From: a bacterium UBA2219
GTDB lineage: Bacteria; Desulfobacterota; Deferrimicrobia; Deferrimicrobiales; Deferrimicrobiaceae
Direction: 5' to 3'
Assembly: GCA_002327765.1 (NCBI GenBank)
Contig: DCUH01000021.1
Coordinates: 1 to 42,606, forward strand
DNA length: 42,606 bases
Of this stretch, positions 40,012 through 42,606 are shown piece by piece. The notes under the pieces are model-generated. The model saw only the letters and a program-made list of their open reading frames with translations. It ran no database searches and had not been told where the DNA came from. The position numbers and the translations under genes are program-made. Positions within the stretch are counted from its first letter, which is position 1. Every line of letters starts with the position of its first letter.

Positions 40012-40863
40012 ATGAACGGGCACTCGATGCTCCGGGAAACGCTGCGGCGGCTCTCCCGCAACCCGCTCGCGGTGGCGGGGGCGGCGGTCGTCCTGTTCTT
40101 CTGCGTCCTGGCGCTGTTCCCGTGGCTGGTCTCCTCCCACGACCCGAACCGGATCGACATACTCAAGATCCTCGAGCCGCCTTCCGGGGCGCACCCGCTG
40201 GGGACCGACGACCTGGGGCGGGACGTGCTCGCCCGGATGCTCCACGGCGCGCGGATCTCGCTGTCGGTCGGCTTCGTGGCGGAGAGCATCGCCATCGGCA
40301 TCGGGCTGGTCATAGGCCTCCTGGCCGGCTATTACGGCGGCAAGGTCGATTCTCTGCTGATGCGTTTCGTCGACATCATGCTGTGCTTCCCGACCTTCTT
40401 CCTGATCCTGGCGGTCATCGCCTTCATCGGCCCCTCGATCTGGAACATCATGTTTATCATCGGGGTGACCGGCTGGATGGGGGTGGCGCGCCTGGTGCGG
40501 GCGGAGACGCTGTCGCTCAAAGAACGCGACTTCGTCGCGGCGGCGCGGGCGCAGGGGGCGGGGACCGCGCGGATCCTGTTCCGCCACATCCTGCCGAACA
40601 CGCTGGCCCCCATCCTGGTGGCCGCCACGCTCGGGGTGGCGGGGGCGATCCTCGTCGAGTCGGGGCTCTCTTTCTTAGGGATCGGCGTCCAGCCGCCGAC
40701 GCCGTCGTGGGGGAACATCCTCACCGCGGGCAAGGACAACATCGAGTTCGCCTGGTGGCTCTCCCTCTTCCCGGGGCTGGCCATTTTCCTTACGGTCCTC
40801 GGGTACAATCTCCTGGGCGAGGGGATCCGCGACGCCGTGGACCCGCGGCTGAAAGGTCGGTGA
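40012..40863 (+). CDS. dppC: Peptide ABC transporter permease DppC
   Basis: A 283-residue permease paired with DppB. HPLGTDDLGRDVLARMLHGARISLSVGF is the DppC hallmark, the EAA loop is DFVAAARAQGAGTARILFRHILPNTLAPILV, and VESGLSFLGIGVQPPTPSWGNIL is conserved near the C-terminus. The start at ATG 40012 follows GCGGGA. With DppB it forms the pore; length is normal. Confidence 0.95.
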   Translation: MNGHSMLRETLRRLSRNPLAVAGAAVVLFFCVLALFPWLVSSHDPNRIDILKILEPPSGAHPLGTDDLGRDVLARMLHGARISLSVGFVAESIAIGIGLVIGLLAGYYGGKVDSLLMRFVDIMLCFPTFFLILAVIAFIGPSIWNIMFIIGVTGWMGVARLVRAETLSLKERDFVAAARAQGAGTARILFRHILPNTLAPILVAATLGVAGAILVESGLSFLGIGVQPPTPSWGNILTAGKDNIEFAWWLSLFPGLAIFLTVLGYNLLGEGIRDAVDPRLKGR

Positions 40864-40868
40864 CGGGA

Positions 40869-41951
40869 ATGCCGGAAACGCCGGGGACGCCGAAAACGTC
40901 CGGGGCGGAAGGCCCGGGCGCGCTCCTTTCCGTTCGATCCTTGAAGGTCGGCTTCGACACGGAGAAGGGGCCGGTCCGCGCGCTGTTCGGCGTCTCCTTC
41001 TCGGTCGCCCCGGGAGAGACGGTGGGGCTGGTCGGCGAGTCCGGCTGCGGCAAGACGGTCACGGCGCTCGCGGTCCTCCGGCTGCTGCAGACCCCGCCCG
41101 CGCGGATCGAGGGCGGCGAGATCTTCTTCCGGGGGGAGGACCTCTTGCCCCTGCCGGAGAAGCGGATGTGCGACGTCCGGGGGAAGGAGATCTCGATGAT
41201 CTTCCAGGAGCCGATGACCTCGCTCAACCCGGTGCTCACCGTCGGGGAGCAGGTCGCGGAGGTCTTCACCGCGCACGGCGCCTGCGGCAAGCGCGAGGCG
41301 GCCGACCGGGCGGTCGAGTGGCTCCGGAAGGTCCGGATGCCCGACCCGGAAAGGCGCGCCCGGGAATACCCCCACCAGATGAGCGGCGGCATGCGGCAGC
41401 GGGCGATGATCGCGACGGCGCTGGCCCTTTCCCCCTCTCTCGTGATCGCCGACGAACCGACCACGGCGCTCGACGTGACGATCCAGGCGCAGATCATGGA
41501 GCTGCTGCAGGAGATGCGCGAGCAGGAGAAGATGGCGGTACTCCTGATCACCCACGACCTGGGGGTGGTCCACGACTTCGCCGACCGGACCGCGATCATG
41601 TACCTGGGGCGGATCGTGGAGATCGCCCCCACGAGGAAGCTGTTCGCCGACCCGGTCCACCCGTACACGCAGGGGCTGCTCGCCTCGCTGCCCGGGAGGA
41701 ACCGGGGGGAGAAGCGGCTGCCGTCGATCCCCGGCACGGTGCCCGACCTCTCCGCCGTCCCGCCGGGATGCCCCTTCGCCCCGCGCTGCCCGTTCCGCCA
41801 GGGGGCGATCCGGCGGTACCAGTCGGGGACCTCCGCGCAGGACGACCTCGCGATCTGCGACCGCACGGACCCGTCGCCGTCCGAATACGGGCCGGGGCAT
41901 CTTGCGGCGTGCCACCACCAGCGGTCGGCCAGGGGAGAGGGGGCGCGATGA
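40869..41951 (+). CDS. dppD: Peptide ABC transporter ATP-binding protein DppD
   Basis: A 360-residue ABC ATPase. Walker A is GESGCGKT (56-63), signature MSGGMRQRAMIATAL, Walker B LVIADEPTTALD, and HDLGVVHD carries the switch histidine. The C-terminal oligopeptide-type extension with clustered cysteines (CPFAPRCPF, AICDR) is present and may bind an FeS cluster, as known for DppD. ATG 40869 is chosen, though GTG 40860 overlapping the dppC stop is possible. The first 18 residues are Pro/Gly/Thr-rich and non-conserved. The stop overlaps dppF as ATGA. Confidence 0.94.
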   Translation: MPETPGTPKTSGAEGPGALLSVRSLKVGFDTEKGPVRALFGVSFSVAPGETVGLVGESGCGKTVTALAVLRLLQTPPARIEGGEIFFRGEDLLPLPEKRMCDVRGKEISMIFQEPMTSLNPVLTVGEQVAEVFTAHGACGKREAADRAVEWLRKVRMPDPERRAREYPHQMSGGMRQRAMIATALALSPSLVIADEPTTALDVTIQAQIMELLQEMREQEKMAVLLITHDLGVVHDFADRTAIMYLGRIVEIAPTRKLFADPVHPYTQGLLASLPGRNRGEKRLPSIPGTVPDLSAVPPGCPFAPRCPFRQGAIRRYQSGTSAQDDLAICDRTDPSPSEYGPGHLAACHHQRSARGEGAR

Positions 41952-42606
41952 GCGGAAAGCTGTACCGCCCCGACGAAAACGGCGCGCTCCTGTCGCTGTC
42001 CAACATCTACAAGACCTTCCCGGTCCGCAAATCGTTCTTTTCGGCCGAGCAGATCCGCGTCCGCGCGGTCGACGGCGTCTCGCTGTCGGTCGAAGCCGGG
42101 AAGACGCTGGGGCTGGTGGGCGAATCGGGATGCGGGAAGACGACGCTGGGCCGGCTGGCGATCCGCCTCATCGACCCGGACTCGGGGGCGATCCGGTTCG
42201 AGGGGAGGGACGTCACGCGCCTCGCGGGCGAAGAGCTCCGGACGACGCGCCGCCAGATGCAGATCGTCTTCCAGGACCCGTACTCCTCCCTGAACCCGCG
42301 GATGAAGGTGCGCGACATCGTGGGCGAGGGGTGGCTCGTCCACGGGCTGGCCAAGGGGCTCGAGCTGCGGGAGAAGGCGTCGGCGCTGCTCGCGCGCGTG
42401 GGGCTTTCGGCGGAGGCGGGGGAGAAATACCCCCACGAGTTCTCGGGCGGCCAGCGCCAGCGGATCGGCATCGCCCGGGCGCTCGCCCTGAACCCGAAGC
42501 TCATCGTCTGCGACGAGGCGGTCTCCGCCCTCGACGTCTCGATCCGCGGCCAGGTGATCAACCTCCTGCAGGATCTCCAGAAGGAATTCGGCCTGACCTA
42601 CCTGTT
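41948..42606 (+). CDS. dppF: Peptide ABC transporter ATP-binding protein DppF, cut by window end
   Basis: The first 219 codons of an ABC ATPase; the frame is open to the last base. Walker A GESGCGKT (58-65), Q-loop VFQDPYSSLNPRM, signature FSGGQRQRIGIARAL and Walker B LIVCDEAVSALD are present; the switch histidine and C-terminal part lie outside the window. DEAVSALD and SSLNPR are typical of DppF/OppF. It completes the importer dppABCDF. ATG 41948 overlaps the dppD stop. Confidence 0.94.
   Translation, partial: MSGKLYRPDENGALLSLSNIYKTFPVRKSFFSAEQIRVRAVDGVSLSVEAGKTLGLVGESGCGKTTLGRLAIRLIDPDSGAIRFEGRDVTRLAGEELRTTRRQMQIVFQDPYSSLNPRMKVRDIVGEGWLVHGLAKGLELREKASALLARVGLSAEAGEKYPHEFSGGQRQRIGIARALALNPKLIVCDEAVSALDVSIRGQVINLLQDLQKEFGLTYL

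Noticed and set aside
1..42606. CRISPR arrays, tRNA, rRNA, tmRNA, RNase P or SRP RNA, transposases
   Set aside because: No regular spacer-repeat series, conserved RNA blocks or transposase motifs were seen by reading; the only repeats are the two elements described.

Overview
The window is a GC-rich, densely coded bacterial chromosome segment with about 35 genes, no rRNA or tRNA, no CRISPR array and no recognisable transposase. Gene content (LivK/H/M/G/F transporter flanked by two phenylacetate-CoA ligases and an ACT-domain protein, NtrC-type regulator, AmrS-type radical SAM enzyme, TldD, HD-GYP protein, CPBP protease, TPR/lipoprotein operon) and base composition suggest a Deltaproteobacteria/Desulfobacterota-like organism, probably an uncultured anaerobe. 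This placement is inference; there is no 16S or marker phylogeny here.

Region 1 (1-9202) is an aromatic-acid or branched-chain-type uptake and activation cluster: the end of a first paaK, a tandem ACT protein, a convergent MFS exporter, then livK1-livK2-livH-livM-livG-livF-paaK2 in one tightly packed operon. The two livK genes are a tandem duplication with a short tract of near identity that looks like gene conversion.

Region 2 (9192-9502) is a 311-bp non-coding element with about 35-bp imperfect terminal inverted repeats. It overlaps the paaK2 stop codon and ends 10 bases before rsmI.

Region 3 (9513-17795) holds rsmI on the plus strand and a long minus-strand run: pgk-ligA-acylphosphatase-amrS-small membrane protein-degenerate NtrC-like response regulator, then a zinc-binding dehydrogenase and a small dimeric-barrel protein. 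The regulator keeps its receiver domain but has lost the AAA+ catalytic motifs, the GAFTGA loop and the DNA-binding helix-turn-helix.

Region 4 (17947-27624) carries a periplasmic alpha-2-macroglobulin coupled by an ATGA overlap to pbpC (envelope defence and repair), facing a RMD1/DUF155-like anchored protein and a CPBP intramembrane protease.

Region 5 (27638-33526) has a phosphoglycolate phosphatase, a ferredoxin-nitroreductase fusion, bioB, tatC, a PIG-L deacetylase and a protein with two HD domains (the second HD-GYP). Between the convergent bioB and tatC lies a 223-bp nested palindrome built from four copies of a 14-base motif plus a second 15-base motif pair. Both genes now terminate inside it.

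Region 6 (33508-42606) has tldD on the minus strand and a plus-strand operon TPR protein-lipoprotein-dppA-dppB-dppC-dppD-dppF (cut by the window end), a complete dipeptide/oligopeptide ABC importer.

Translational coupling is the rule (ATGA, GTGA and TTGA overlaps), and GTG/TTG starts are common.
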